Assembly: GCF_008728835.1 (NCBI RefSeq)
Contig: NZ_CP042582.1
Location: 2,197,001 to 2,261,000, forward strand
Source of the DNA: Hypericibacter adhaerens
GTDB lineage: Bacteria > Pseudomonadota > Alphaproteobacteria > Dongiales > Dongiaceae
DNA length: 64,000 nt
Direction of reading: 5' to 3'
In this document: piece after piece, positions 1 to 9,132 of the stretch
Position numbering within the stretch: the stretch's first letter is position 1
Layout: every line of letters begins with the position of its first letter
Translations under genes and position numbers: made by a program
The notes under the pieces: model-generated
What the model saw: the letters and a program-made list of their open reading frames with translations, nothing else
Databases searched by the model: none
Told to the model about the DNA's origin: nothing

Positions 1-588
1 CTGGCGCTGCACCATCTCGAGCTGTCGCTCTATGCCGTGGCGCTGGCCCTGGCCATCGGCGTGCCCCTCGGCGTGCTCTGCTATCTCGTGCGCCCGGTCG
101 CGACGGTGCTGCTCAATGCCGTCTCCATCATCTACACGGTGCCGACCCTGGCCTTGTTCGGCCTGATGATTCCCCTGATCGGGATCGGCATCGTCCCGGC
201 GATCACCGCCGTGGTGCTCTATTCCCTGCTGCCGATCGTGCAGAACACCTATACCGGCCTGACCGCGGTGGCACCTGAGATCCGCGAGGCGGCGAAGGGC
301 GTCGGCATGAGCTCCGGCGGCCGGCTATGGCGGGTGGAGCTGCCGTTGGCGCTCCCGGTCGTCTCGGCCGGCGTGCGGGTGGCCGTGGTCAATGCGGTCG
401 GCATGATGACGCTCGCGTCCCTGATCGGCGCCGGCGGGTTGGGCGACCTGATCTTCCGCGGCATCTCGACCCTGTCCTGGGCGCTCGTGCTGGCCGGCAG
501 CGTTCCGGTGCTGGCGCTCGCGGCCCTTGCCGATATCGGGCTCAAGGCCCTGGAGCGGCGCCTCGCGTCATGGCAGGGCGTCGCATGA
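1..588 (+). CDS. Osmoprotectant ABC transporter permease (5' truncated)
   Basis: The reading frame is open from base 1, so the gene begins left of the window; 195 residues are visible. It looks like an OpuCB/YehW-type inner-membrane permease: several hydrophobic segments, then an EAA-type loop (EIREAAKGVGM...RLWRVELPLALP) that contacts the ATPase, and a C-terminal GAGGLGDLIFRG stretch. The family imports glycine betaine, choline or related solutes with a periplasmic binding protein, which is not visible here and may lie upstream. Its TGA overlaps the ATG of the next permease (ATGA), so the two are translationally coupled. The substrate is inferred from the family only. Confidence 0.85.
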   Translation: MALHHLELSLYAVALALAIGVPLGVLCYLVRPVATVLLNAVSIIYTVPTLALFGLMIPLIGIGIVPAITAVVLYSLLPIVQNTYTGLTAVAPEIREAAKGVGMSSGGRLWRVELPLALPVVSAGVRVAVVNAVGMMTLASLIGAGGLGDLIFRGISTLSWALVLAGSVPVLALAALADIGLKALERRLASWQGVA

Positions 589-1214
589 GCCTGTCGGATT
601 ATCTCCATTTCCAGGGAGACCTAGTGTTGCGGCTGGCCTGGCAGCATCTGCTGCTGTTCGGGCTCTCGATCCTGGGCGCCACGATCATCGGCGTCGGGCT
701 CGGCATCGCCATCGCCCGCGTTCGCTGGATCGCCTCGATCGTGGTGCCGCTCGTCAATCTGCTGCAGGCCTGCCCCGAGGTGGTGCTGCTGGCCGTGTCG
801 ATCCCGCTGCTGGGGATCGGGTTCGAGGGCGCCTTGATTCCGCTCTTCGTCAAGGGCGTGCTCCCCATCCTGCGCAACACGGCGAGCGGCCTGGCCGGCG
901 TCGATGCCCGCACCGTCGAGGCCGCCACCGGTATCGGCCTGACGCCGCGCCAGGTCCTGTTCCGCATCGAGCTGCCGTCGGCCCTGCCGGTGATCATCGC
1001 CGGCATCCGCGTGGCCGCGGTGATGCTGGTCTCCGTCCTGACGCTTACCGCCTATATCGGCGTCGAAAGCCTGGGCACGCTGATCGTCCAGGGCATCGCG
1101 CGCATGGACCCGACGCCCCTGATCCTGGGATCAGCCCTGACGGCGCTCCTCGCCGTCGCCATCAATTACCTTCTGATCGGCGTCGAACGCGCCGCCGCCA
1201 ACCGTCTCCGCTGA
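585..1214 (+). CDS. Osmoprotectant ABC transporter permease, second subunit
   Basis: This 209-residue BPD_transp_1 permease starts at the ATG overlapping the previous stop. It carries the family EAA loop (TVEAATGIGLTPRQVLFRIELPSALP) and about five or six transmembrane helices. It resembles the gene before it, as expected for the paired OpuCB/OpuCD or YehW/YehY permeases that form the channel as a heterodimer. The ATPase follows after 10 bases, completing a permease-permease-ATPase operon. A longer frame open upstream of 585 is only a shadow over the first permease. Confidence 0.88.
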   Translation: MSLSDYLHFQGDLVLRLAWQHLLLFGLSILGATIIGVGLGIAIARVRWIASIVVPLVNLLQACPEVVLLAVSIPLLGIGFEGALIPLFVKGVLPILRNTASGLAGVDARTVEAATGIGLTPRQVLFRIELPSALPVIIAGIRVAAVMLVSVLTLTAYIGVESLGTLIVQGIARMDPTPLILGSALTALLAVAINYLLIGVERAAANRLR

Positions 1215-1224
1215 GGATAGCGCC

Positions 1225-2172
1225 ATGGCTCAAGCGATCGAGTTCCGACATGTCAGCAAGCGGTTCGACCATGGCGGCCTTGCCGTCGACGATCTCTCCT
1301 TCCGGGTCGAGGCCGGCAGCACCATGGCCCTGGTGGGACCGTCGGGTTGCGGCAAGACGACGAGCCTGAAGATGATCAACCGGCTCGTCGAACCGACCAG
1401 TGGCGAGATTTCGGTGGGCGGGCGCTCGATTACGTCGATGGGTCTGCTCGAGCTGCGTCGCTCGCTGGGCTATGTCATCCAGTATGTCGGGTTGTTCCCG
1501 CATATGACGGTCGCCGAAAATATCGGCGTGGTGCCGCAGCTCCTGGGATGGCCCAAGGCGAAGATCGCGGCTCGGACCGACGAGCTGCTGGATCTCGTGG
1601 GGCTGGCGCCGAAGGATTATCGCGGCCGCCGGCCCCGGGCGCTGAGCGGCGGGCAGCAGCAGCGCGTCGGCGTGGCGCGCGCGCTGGCGGCCGATCCGCC
1701 GGTGCTGCTGATGGACGAGCCGTTCGGCGCGCTCGATCCGATTACCCGCGACCGGCTCCAGGACGAGCTGATCCAGATCCAGAGGAAGCTGCGCAAGACC
1801 ATCGTCATCGTCACGCACGACATGGACGAGGCCGTGCGGCTCGCCGACCGCATCGCGGTCTTGCGCGCGGGCAAGCTGATTCAGCTGGGCACGCCCGCCG
1901 AGGTCCTGGCGAAGCCGGCCGACGATTTCGTCGCCGACCTGCTGGGGCGCGATCGCCTGCTCAAGCTGCTGCGAACGACGCCCGTGACCAAGGTGATGCA
2001 GCCGGTCGGCAGCGGCGAGGCGGCGCGCATCTCGGAGCAGGGCTCGCTCGAAGAGGCGTTGCTTGCGATGCTGGCGGCGGGGCAGTCCCGTGCCGCGGTG
2101 TTCGGCGGCGATGGCGGCATCGTCGGCAGCGTGACGGCGGCCGACATCGTCAGCTCGGCAGCGCGCCGCTAG
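1225..2172 (+). CDS. Osmoprotectant ABC transporter ATP-binding protein
   Basis: This 315-residue ATPase powers the importer encoded just upstream. Visible motifs are Walker A GPSGCGKTT at residues 38-46, the Q-loop region (VIQYVGLFPHMTV), signature SGGQQQRVGVARAL, Walker B VLLMDEPFGALD and the switch histidine in VTHDMDEA. After the ATPase core, residues of about 260-313 resemble a single CBS-like repeat (VGSVTAADIV), typical of OpuCA/ProV-type subunits where such domains can sense ionic strength. Only one CBS unit is evident instead of the usual tandem pair. ATG at 1225 follows a weak GAGGA ribosome site. Glycine betaine or choline is the likely cargo class. Confidence 0.9.
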   Translation: MAQAIEFRHVSKRFDHGGLAVDDLSFRVEAGSTMALVGPSGCGKTTSLKMINRLVEPTSGEISVGGRSITSMGLLELRRSLGYVIQYVGLFPHMTVAENIGVVPQLLGWPKAKIAARTDELLDLVGLAPKDYRGRRPRALSGGQQQRVGVARALAADPPVLLMDEPFGALDPITRDRLQDELIQIQRKLRKTIVIVTHDMDEAVRLADRIAVLRAGKLIQLGTPAEVLAKPADDFVADLLGRDRLLKLLRTTPVTKVMQPVGSGEAARISEQGSLEEALLAMLAAGQSRAAVFGGDGGIVGSVTAADIVSSAARR

Positions 2173-2338
2173 GTCGGTTCGCGTCGGCCTCGCGTACTAA
2201 CAAATGTAAAGAAGAAATCCACGCTCACACGATTGACGCCGCCGCTGTTCCGGCGCGACGCTCAAGGTCGCTCGGGCGGCATGCTTCTCCACCGGGCGGA
2301 CATTGCGACAGTCATGATTCACGCCCAGTGGCCTCGTC

Positions 2339-4795
2339 ATGGTCGAGCACAGCCCTTCGGCCGAGCCCGTCGGCGCTGCCCCGGCGGCGGGGAGAGCGGC
2401 TGCCGATAAGCTGCCGGAAGCCTTCACCGTCGCCTCCGGCCATCTGTTGGGCGGGCGGATGAAGCAGGCCGAGGCCGCCTGCCTCGATCTCGTGAAGGCC
2501 TATCCCGGCAGCGCCAAGGCGTTTCAGCTTCTGGGCGACGTGCTGCAGCGTACCAGCCGCGCCGAAGCGGCGCTGCCGCATTTCGAGCGAGCGCTGCAGC
2601 TCAATCCGAAGTTCGCCGATGCCCATCTGGGCCATGGCAATGCGCTCTATCAGCTGGGGCGCTACGAGGCGGCCGCGGCGGCGTTTCGGCACGCTCTGGC
2701 GCTGCGTCCCGGTTTCGTCGAGGCCTCGCACAACTTGGCCAGCACCCTGCGGGCGCAAGGCAGGATCGCCGAGGCCATCGTCCAGTTCGAGCGCACGCGC
2801 GAGCTCAGCCCGGGCTGGGCGATCGTCCATTGCAATCTGGGTCACGCCTTCCAGGCCGCCGGCCAGACGGAGAATGCCGCCGCCGCCTTCCGGCGCGCGC
2901 TGGAGCTGAAGCCCGACCTGATCGAGGCGCTCAACAATCTGGGGCTCGTGCTCGCGGAGATGGGAAAGCCGGCGGAGGCCGAGGCCTGCTATCGCCGCGC
3001 CATCACGCTCAAGCCCGCCTATGTGGTGCCCTACAACAACCTGGCGAACCTGCTGACGGCGCAGGGCCGGCGCAAGGAGGCGATCGCCTATTACGAGCGG
3101 GCCTTGCGGGTGGATCCCAACCTGCCCGAGCTTCACAACAACCTGGGCAATGCGCTGAAGGATCGCGGCCAGGTCGACCGGGCCGAGCAATGCTACCGGC
3201 GCGCGATCGAGCTCAGGCCCAACTTCGCCGCCGCCCACAACAATCTGGGCAGCGTGCTGCAGATCATGGGCAAGATGGAGGCGGCGCGGACCGCCTATCG
3301 CCGTGCGCTCGCGATCGAGCCGCAATTCGCCGAGGCCTACAGCAATCTCGGCAACACCGTGCGCGAGCTCGGGCGGCTGCAGGAGGCCGAGGAGGCCTAC
3401 CGGCAGGCGCTGGCGCTCAAGCCGGACAGCACCGAGGCCCTCAACAATCTCGCGACCGTGCTCAAGGATGGCGGTCAGCTCCACGAGGCCGCGAGCCTGC
3501 TGCGCCGGGCGCTCGCCTTGCGGCCCGATTTCGTCACGGCGCATCACAATCTCCTGATGACGCTGCAGTACGATCCGGAAACGACGCCGGCCGAGCTGCT
3601 GGAGGCGCATCGGGCGTTCGACCGGCAGTTCGCCGCACCGCTGCTCCCCACCGTGCTTCGTCATCGCAGCGAGCCCGATCCCGGGCGCCGTCTTCGGGTC
3701 GGCTATGTCTCCGGCGACTTCGCGCGTCATCCGGTCGGGCATTTTCTCTCGCGGCTGCTGCCGGCCCATGACCGCTCGCAGGTCGAGCTCTTCGCCTATT
3801 CCGACCGGCTGGGCGAGGACGAGATCACCCATCGATTGCGCGATGCCTGCGACCAGTGGCGGCGCATCTTCGAGTGGAGCGATACCGAGCTCGTGGAGCG
3901 GATCGCGGCCGACGGCATCGACATCCTGGTCGATCTCTCCGGCCACACCGCCGACAATCGCCTGTTGGCCTTCGCGCGCAAGCCGGCGCCGGTTCAGGCA
4001 ACCTGGGCGGGCTATGTCGGCACCACGGGAATGACGGCCATGGATTATCTCATCGCCGACGAGCGCGAGGTGCCGCCCGGCTGCGAGGGCGAGAGCGTCG
4101 AGACGGTGGTCCGGCTGCCGAGCTGCTATGTCTGCTACGCGCCGCCGACCTACGCGCCGGATGTGGGAGCATTGCCCGCGCTCGATGCCGGACATGTGAC
4201 CTTCGGCTGCTTCAACAATCTCTCGAAGCTCAACCCGTCGGTCGCGGCCCTCTGGGCCCGGCTCCTCAACGGCCTGCCGGGGGCGGTGCTGGTGCTCAAG
4301 ACCCACCAGCTCGACGACACGAGGCTGAAGGCCCATGTCGCCGATCTCTTCGCCACACAGGGGCTCGATCCGGACCGGATCCGCTTGTTCGGCAAGTCGC
4401 CGCATCGCGGCCTGCTGCAGGAATATAACCGCATCGACATCGCGCTCGATCCCTTTCCCTATTCGGGCGGCTTGACGACGCTGGAGAGCCTGTGGATGGG
4501 CGTGCCGGTCGTCACCAAGCAGGGCGATCGTTTCGCGGCCCGGCACAGCGCCTCGCACCTGACGGCGGTCGGCCTGGAGGATCTGGTGGCACCCGACGCC
4601 GACGGCTATGTCGAGATCGCCCGCCGGTTGGCCCTGGACCTGCCGCGCCTGGACGCCTTGCGGCACGGGCTGAGGCCTCGGATGGCGGCGTCGCCCGTCT
4701 GCGATGGCGCGGGCTTCGCGCGCGATCTCGAGGCGGCCTACCGGCGGATGTGGCGCGACTGGTGCGGGAGACAGGCGTCACGGGGGCAATCATGA
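2339..4795 (+). CDS. TPR / GT41 (SPINDLY, OGT-like) glycosyltransferase 1
   Basis: This 818-residue protein has two parts. Residues of about 30-415 are roughly ten or eleven tandem TPR units (recurring A-x-x-x-Y-x-x-A-L-x-L-x-P and AHNNLG patterns). Residues of about 430-805 are a GT41 catalytic region like that of O-GlcNAc transferase: VDLSGHTADNRLLAFARKP, WAGYVGTTGM, TFGCFNNLSKLNP and the nucleotide-sugar region GGLTTLESLWMGVPVVTK. The family transfers a sugar from a nucleotide donor to Ser/Thr (or Asn) of proteins chosen by the TPR superhelix. No signal peptide is seen, so it should be cytoplasmic. ATG at 2339 is the first good start. It overlaps its paralogue by 4 bases. Donor and target are unknown. 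Confidence 0.9.
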   Translation: MVEHSPSAEPVGAAPAAGRAAADKLPEAFTVASGHLLGGRMKQAEAACLDLVKAYPGSAKAFQLLGDVLQRTSRAEAALPHFERALQLNPKFADAHLGHGNALYQLGRYEAAAAAFRHALALRPGFVEASHNLASTLRAQGRIAEAIVQFERTRELSPGWAIVHCNLGHAFQAAGQTENAAAAFRRALELKPDLIEALNNLGLVLAEMGKPAEAEACYRRAITLKPAYVVPYNNLANLLTAQGRRKEAIAYYERALRVDPNLPELHNNLGNALKDRGQVDRAEQCYRRAIELRPNFAAAHNNLGSVLQIMGKMEAARTAYRRALAIEPQFAEAYSNLGNTVRELGRLQEAEEAYRQALALKPDSTEALNNLATVLKDGGQLHEAASLLRRALALRPDFVTAHHNLLMTLQYDPETTPAELLEAHRAFDRQFAAPLLPTVLRHRSEPDPGRRLRVGYVSGDFARHPVGHFLSRLLPAHDRSQVELFAYSDRLGEDEITHRLRDACDQWRRIFEWSDTELVERIAADGIDILVDLSGHTADNRLLAFARKPAPVQATWAGYVGTTGMTAMDYLIADEREVPPGCEGESVETVVRLPSCYVCYAPPTYAPDVGALPALDAGHVTFGCFNNLSKLNPSVAALWARLLNGLPGAVLVLKTHQLDDTRLKAHVADLFATQGLDPDRIRLFGKSPHRGLLQEYNRIDIALDPFPYSGGLTTLESLWMGVPVVTKQGDRFAARHSASHLTAVGLEDLVAPDADGYVEIARRLALDLPRLDALRHGLRPRMAASPVCDGAGFARDLEAAYRRMWRDWCGRQASRGQS

Positions 4796-7251
4796 GCGCT
4801 GCGACGACCGAGCCGATCTTCTCGTCCGACACGGCTGCCTTGCTGGCGCAGGCCGCGCATCAGATGCGTGGGGGTTTTCTGACGCAGGCGGAGGACCGGC
4901 TTCGGGCGCTGCTGGTTCTCGATCCGGACCACCCCGAGGCGCTGTGCCTGATGGGCGACGTCCTGCTGCGGACGGGGCGGTACGACACCGCGGTCCGCTT
5001 CTTCGAGAAGGGGATCGAGCGCCGATCCGGCAATCCGGAAGCCCATGTCGGTCTCGGCAATGCCTGGTTTCAGCTGAAAGCGTTTGGTGCGGCCGCGATA
5101 CAGTACCGCCGGGCGCTGGCGCTGCGCCCCGATTTCCCCGAGGCCGGGCACAACCTCGCCAGCACGCTGCATGCGCTGGGCCGCTCGACCGAAGCGATCA
5201 AGGAGCTCGAGCGGATCCTGGACCGGAATCCGGGCTGGCCGGTCGGACATGCCACGCTCGGTCGGTTGCTGCTGGCGGCGGGGCGCTTGGCGGACGCAAC
5301 CCGCTGCTTGCGGCGAGCGCTGGAGCTCCAGCCCGACTCCGCCGCGCTGCTGTCGGATCTGGCGGGAGCCTTGAAAGGGCAGGGAGAGCGCCGCGAGGCT
5401 GAAGATTGCGCCCGCCGCGCGATCGCGCTCAAGCCCGATTTCGTCGAGCCCCTCAATACGCTGGGGACTCTCCTGCTTTCTTCCGGCCGGCATGAGGAAG
5501 CGGCGGCTGCCTTCGAGCGCGCCATCGCCATCGATGCCACGCGGCCCGAGCTGCACAACAATCTCGGTAATGCGCTCAAGGAGCGGGGCGATCTCGAGGG
5601 CGCCAGGGCCTGCTATCAGCAGAGCCTGGCGCTTCGTCCGGATTTCGCCCCCGCCCACAGCAATCTCGGCAACGCGCTGCAGGATCTGCGCCGGTTCGAC
5701 GAGGCTTATACGTCGTACCGGCGCGCGGTGGAGATCGACCCGCGCTTCGACGTGGCCTGGAGCAACCTGGGCAATGCCGCCCGCGAGCTGGGCCGGCTCC
5801 AGGAGGCCGAAGAGGTCTATCGCCAAAGCCTGGCCTTGAATCCCGGCAATGCGGAAGCGCTCAACAATCTCGCGAACGTCCTCAAGGACGATGGCCGCCT
5901 GGAGGAGGCGCTGGCCTGCCTGCATCGCGCCCTGGCGCTCAAGCCGGATTTCAGGACCGCCTACCACAATCTGCTCATGATCATGCAGTACGACCCGACG
6001 ATCCCACCGGGACAGCTGCTCGAGGCGCATCGGGAATTCGACCGGCGGTTCGCGGCCCCCCTGGCCGCGCTGCGCCGCCCGCATCGCAACGCACCGGATC
6101 CGGAACGCCGGCTGCGGCTGGGCTATGTGTCCGGCGATTTCGGGCGCCATCCGGTCGGCTATTTCATGATGCCGGTGTTTCCCGCCCATGATCGCGGCCA
6201 GGTCGAGCTCTTCGCCTATTCCGACCGGCTCGGCAGCGACGAGATCACCGACGCGCTGCGCGCCGGCTGCGATCATTGGTGCCGGATCGGGGATCTGGAC
6301 GAGGCCTCGTTCGCGGAGCGTGTCGCGGCCGACGGGATCGACATCCTGGTCGATCTCTCCGGCCATACGCCGCGCAACCGCCTGCTGGCCTTCGCCCTGA
6401 AGCCGGCGCCGGTCCAGGTCACCTGGGCGGGCTATGCGGGAACCACAGGCATGTCCGCGATCGACGGCTTGATCTCCGACGCCGAGGAGACGCCCCCGGG
6501 CGCCGAAGGCGAGAATGTCGAGGAGACGCTGCGGCTGCCGCAGGGCTATGTCTGCTACGGGCCGCCAGCCTACGCGCCGGAGGTCGGTCCCTTGCCGGCC
6601 CTCGAGGCCGGCCATCTCACCTTCGGCTGCTTCAACAACCTGGCGAAGATCAACGGCCCGGTCGTGGCGCTCTGGGCCCGGCTGCTGCAGCGCCTGCCGG
6701 AAGCGCGGCTCGTGCTGAAGACGCTCCAGCTCGACGAGCCGCGGCTTCGGGAGCGTCTGGCGGATCGGTTCGCCGGGCAGGGCGTCGATCCGGCACGCGT
6801 GAGCCTGCTCGGCCGCTCGCGGCATCCGGGGCTCCTGGCGACCTATAACCAGATCGATATCGCGCTCGACCCCTTTCCCTATTCGGGCGGCTTGACGACG
6901 CTCGAAAGCCTGTGGATGGGGGTGCCGGTGGTGACGAAGCGGGGCGACCGCTTCGCAGGACGCCACAGCAGCTCGCACCTGACGACCGTCGGCTTGCCGG
7001 CGCTCGTGGCCCGCGACGCCGACGAGTATCTGGAGATCGCCTGCGGCCTGGCCGGGGACCTTGGCCGCCTGGCGGCGCTGCGCCGCGAGCTCCGGCCGCG
7101 CATCGCCGCTTCGCCTCTCTGCGACGGCCCGCGTTTCGTCCGCGGCCTGGAGAGCGTCTATCGCCGTCTCTGGCGCCGCTGGTGTGCGTCTAACCCGCCG
7201 GAGACGCTGTTTCGCCGGCCATCCGCGCCGACATCGCATCGTCGAGATTGA
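4792..7251 (+). CDS. TPR / GT41 (SPINDLY, OGT-like) glycosyltransferase 2
   Basis: This 819-residue paralogue of the preceding gene has the same architecture: TPR units over about residues 20-410, then a GT41 domain with VDLSGHTPRNRLLAF, WAGYAGTTGMSAIDG, FGCFNNLAKING and GGLTTLESLWMGVPVVTK. It starts at ATG 4792, overlapping the upstream TGA, so both copies are probably made together. Several catalytic-domain stretches are almost identical at DNA level to gene 1, while the N-termini differ, which indicates a tandem duplication with divergence of the target-selecting part. Its last 62 bases overlap the convergent DUF6065-SapC gene. Confidence 0.9.
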   Translation: MSAATTEPIFSSDTAALLAQAAHQMRGGFLTQAEDRLRALLVLDPDHPEALCLMGDVLLRTGRYDTAVRFFEKGIERRSGNPEAHVGLGNAWFQLKAFGAAAIQYRRALALRPDFPEAGHNLASTLHALGRSTEAIKELERILDRNPGWPVGHATLGRLLLAAGRLADATRCLRRALELQPDSAALLSDLAGALKGQGERREAEDCARRAIALKPDFVEPLNTLGTLLLSSGRHEEAAAAFERAIAIDATRPELHNNLGNALKERGDLEGARACYQQSLALRPDFAPAHSNLGNALQDLRRFDEAYTSYRRAVEIDPRFDVAWSNLGNAARELGRLQEAEEVYRQSLALNPGNAEALNNLANVLKDDGRLEEALACLHRALALKPDFRTAYHNLLMIMQYDPTIPPGQLLEAHREFDRRFAAPLAALRRPHRNAPDPERRLRLGYVSGDFGRHPVGYFMMPVFPAHDRGQVELFAYSDRLGSDEITDALRAGCDHWCRIGDLDEASFAERVAADGIDILVDLSGHTPRNRLLAFALKPAPVQVTWAGYAGTTGMSAIDGLISDAEETPPGAEGENVEETLRLPQGYVCYGPPAYAPEVGPLPALEAGHLTFGCFNNLAKINGPVVALWARLLQRLPEARLVLKTLQLDEPRLRERLADRFAGQGVDPARVSLLGRSRHPGLLATYNQIDIALDPFPYSGGLTTLESLWMGVPVVTKRGDRFAGRHSSSHLTTVGLPALVARDADEYLEIACGLAGDLGRLAALRRELRPRIAASPLCDGPRFVRGLESVYRRLWRRWCASNPPETLFRRPSAPTSHRRD

Positions 7252-8710
7252 GCAGGCCGTTCCAATGGCGGCTCGAGGCGATCTGCGCCTCGATCGCGGC
7301 GAGCCAGCCATTGGCTCGCCAGGCTTCGCGCGTGGCGTCCAGTAATGAGGCGAGGCGGGCGGGATCGATCGTGCGCAGGCCCTCCATGCAGCTGCGCGTG
7401 GCGATGCGCGCCGGCGCGGCGTTGCGCAGGGGCATCAGCAGGCCGCTCTGGGACAGGGTCGTTCCGAAATCGTCCGCCTGCCTCAAGGCGGCGCTGACCC
7501 GCGAGCAGAATTCCAGCCGTTCGCGGCAGAGCGCCGTCATCTCGCCGCGATCGAAGAGTTTGCTCGGGGCCGACGGCGAAAGCTGGGTGGCGGTCTCGTC
7601 GATGCCGAGGATGAGCGTGTCGGCATTGTCCTTGCTGACGATGGTGATGAAGGGATAGCGCCGCGCCGCCGCCGGGATATAGGCGCCGGCGCGCCAGTGG
7701 CCCGAGGCGTCGACATGGAGGTTGCTGTCGGCCATGGCGCCCAGAACGCAGAGGGGGCGCGGCGGATTCATGGCGGCGAAGACGATGGGGTAATGGCGGG
7801 CGGCAGGCGCCAGCTCGCTGATTCCGAGCGGAACCAGCGGGGTCGAGGCGGCGAACCCGTAGTCGCCCTCCTGCAGGCCGAGCTCGGCGTGGGCGAGGCG
7901 GGAGAGCGGCGCGATCTTGCGGAAGAAGGGAGGCAGCCCGAGGGGACCTGCGCCGGGCGTGGATCTCATCGCCGGCGAGCGCCGGTCGGCGAATTCGGGC
8001 AGGCGGAGCTTGATCTGATGATCGGGCGCGCCGGGCCGGTCCTGCATGTTCATGCCGCGGTAATAGCGCTTCTGCCAGCGTTCCTTCTGCTCGGGCGAGC
8101 CGGTCACGTTGAGCCGGTCGCCGAACGAGGTACGCTCCCGCGACCAGCGCTCATAGTCGGCCTTGAGCGACGGGTCGTCGGCGATGTCCCGCACTTCCGC
8201 AGCCACGCCGTCGAGGACGCCGCGCTGGACCGGGAACAGGAAGCAGAACGGCTCGCCCGCCTCGAAGGAGACCCAGTGCCGGGCCCGCGTGAACTTCCAG
8301 TTCATGGTGAAGGTGTAGGGCGCCCAGTCGGTCTCGATCACGCCGCTCAAGGCCGCGATCCCGTCCTTGGGCCGGTTGACGGGGCCGGTGACGAACAGGT
8401 TCCAGCCCGGCTCCGTGCGGAAGATGCCGTGGAGATGGAAGGTCAGCACGCCATGACCGAAGAGGCTGGTCGGCTGCAGCAGCGGTTCCGCGTCGCTTCG
8501 GATATCGATGGCGCCGGGCTCGGCGCCGCCGTTCCAGCAGGCGCTGAAGGCGGCGGGCGACAGCAGCTCCCAGCCATGAGCGTTGGCGATGTTGAGCGGC
8601 AGGCAGCGATAGGCGAAGGCCTGCGCGGTCTCGTCCATCCAGGGCCGCGTCGGCGATGCCGGTTGCGGCACGCCGCTGAGAGGGTCGGTCGCGAAGTAGG
8701 ACAGCTTCAT
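7190..8710 (-). CDS. DUF6065-SapC fusion protein
   Basis: This 506-residue soluble protein has two parts. Residues 1 to about 265 resemble DUF6065 (early FAYRCLPLNIANAHGWEL, later VTGPVNRPKDGI and WKFTRARHWVSFEAGEPFCF). Residues of about 268-500 resemble SapC (LAHAELGLQEGDYGFAAS, PLVPLGISELAPAARHYPIVFA). SapC was first named in Campylobacter S-layer secretion, but its biochemical role is unclear. No signal peptide or membrane segment is seen. The ATG at 8710 (MKLSYFATDP) is preferred over a longer frame to 8950 whose extra residues look non-coding. The gene converges on the GT41 pair and diverges from the repeat-protein operon. Function unknown. Confidence 0.75.
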   Translation of the reverse strand: MKLSYFATDPLSGVPQPASPTRPWMDETAQAFAYRCLPLNIANAHGWELLSPAAFSACWNGGAEPGAIDIRSDAEPLLQPTSLFGHGVLTFHLHGIFRTEPGWNLFVTGPVNRPKDGIAALSGVIETDWAPYTFTMNWKFTRARHWVSFEAGEPFCFLFPVQRGVLDGVAAEVRDIADDPSLKADYERWSRERTSFGDRLNVTGSPEQKERWQKRYYRGMNMQDRPGAPDHQIKLRLPEFADRRSPAMRSTPGAGPLGLPPFFRKIAPLSRLAHAELGLQEGDYGFAASTPLVPLGISELAPAARHYPIVFAAMNPPRPLCVLGAMADSNLHVDASGHWRAGAYIPAAARRYPFITIVSKDNADTLILGIDETATQLSPSAPSKLFDRGEMTALCRERLEFCSRVSAALRQADDFGTTLSQSGLLMPLRNAAPARIATRSCMEGLRTIDPARLASLLDATREAWRANGWLAAIEAQIASSRHWNGLLNLDDAMSARMAGETASPAG

Positions 8711-9132
8711 CTTGCCTGCCAAGCCCTGCTCGCACGAGGGAAGCCCGCGGTCCGCATTTAGCGACAAATCCGACGGCCGAAAAAGAGGAAACGAATCAGG
8801 CCGTCGACCGCTGCGGATGCATCCGCCGAACGGCGGTGCCGGGGCGGGTCCGTCCGCCATGATCGCCCCACCGCGTTCCGGGGTCATGATGCAGTTGCGA
8901 AGAGACCGGCTGCTGTCGCCCCAGGGATCGAAAGCTGACCAAAACTCCACAATCCGCTGCGGTGGGTTGCGGCCGCCTCACCAGCCATGGGCTGTTCTGC
9001 CGCGATATGTGGCGGTTAAGCAGCAGGCGGATGAATTTACCACTTTCTAACATTGTTTAAGGCTGGCCCCCGGAGGCACGGGCAGAGTTGCCGCTACCGA
9101 CTTGTGTCCACAACCGAGAACGGGGAGCCACA
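8711..9132. promoter_or_regulatory. Divergent intergenic region upstream of the repeat-protein operon
   Basis: This 422-base gap separates the minus-strand DUF6065-SapC gene from the plus-strand secreted-protein operon. An AT-richer patch at about 9025-9060 (around AATTTACCACTTTCTAAC) is the likeliest promoter area for the operon, but no convincing -35/-10 pair can be assigned by eye. A GGGGAGCC ribosome site at 9122-9129 precedes the ATG at 9133. No gene is evident inside the gap. Confidence 0.4.

Noticed and set aside
2312-7311. Very long minus-strand open frames (784 and 857 codons) opposite the two GT41 genes
   Set aside because: They mirror the TPR repeats in the complementary frame, are full of Arg/Gln/Gly low-complexity sequence, and have no motif. 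GC-rich third positions keep the antisense frame open.
9064-9100. Possible sigma-54 promoter (GGCAC...TTGC) before the repeat-protein operon
   Set aside because: The GG and GC doublets are 8 or 13 bases apart instead of 10, so no proper -24/-12 pair exists.
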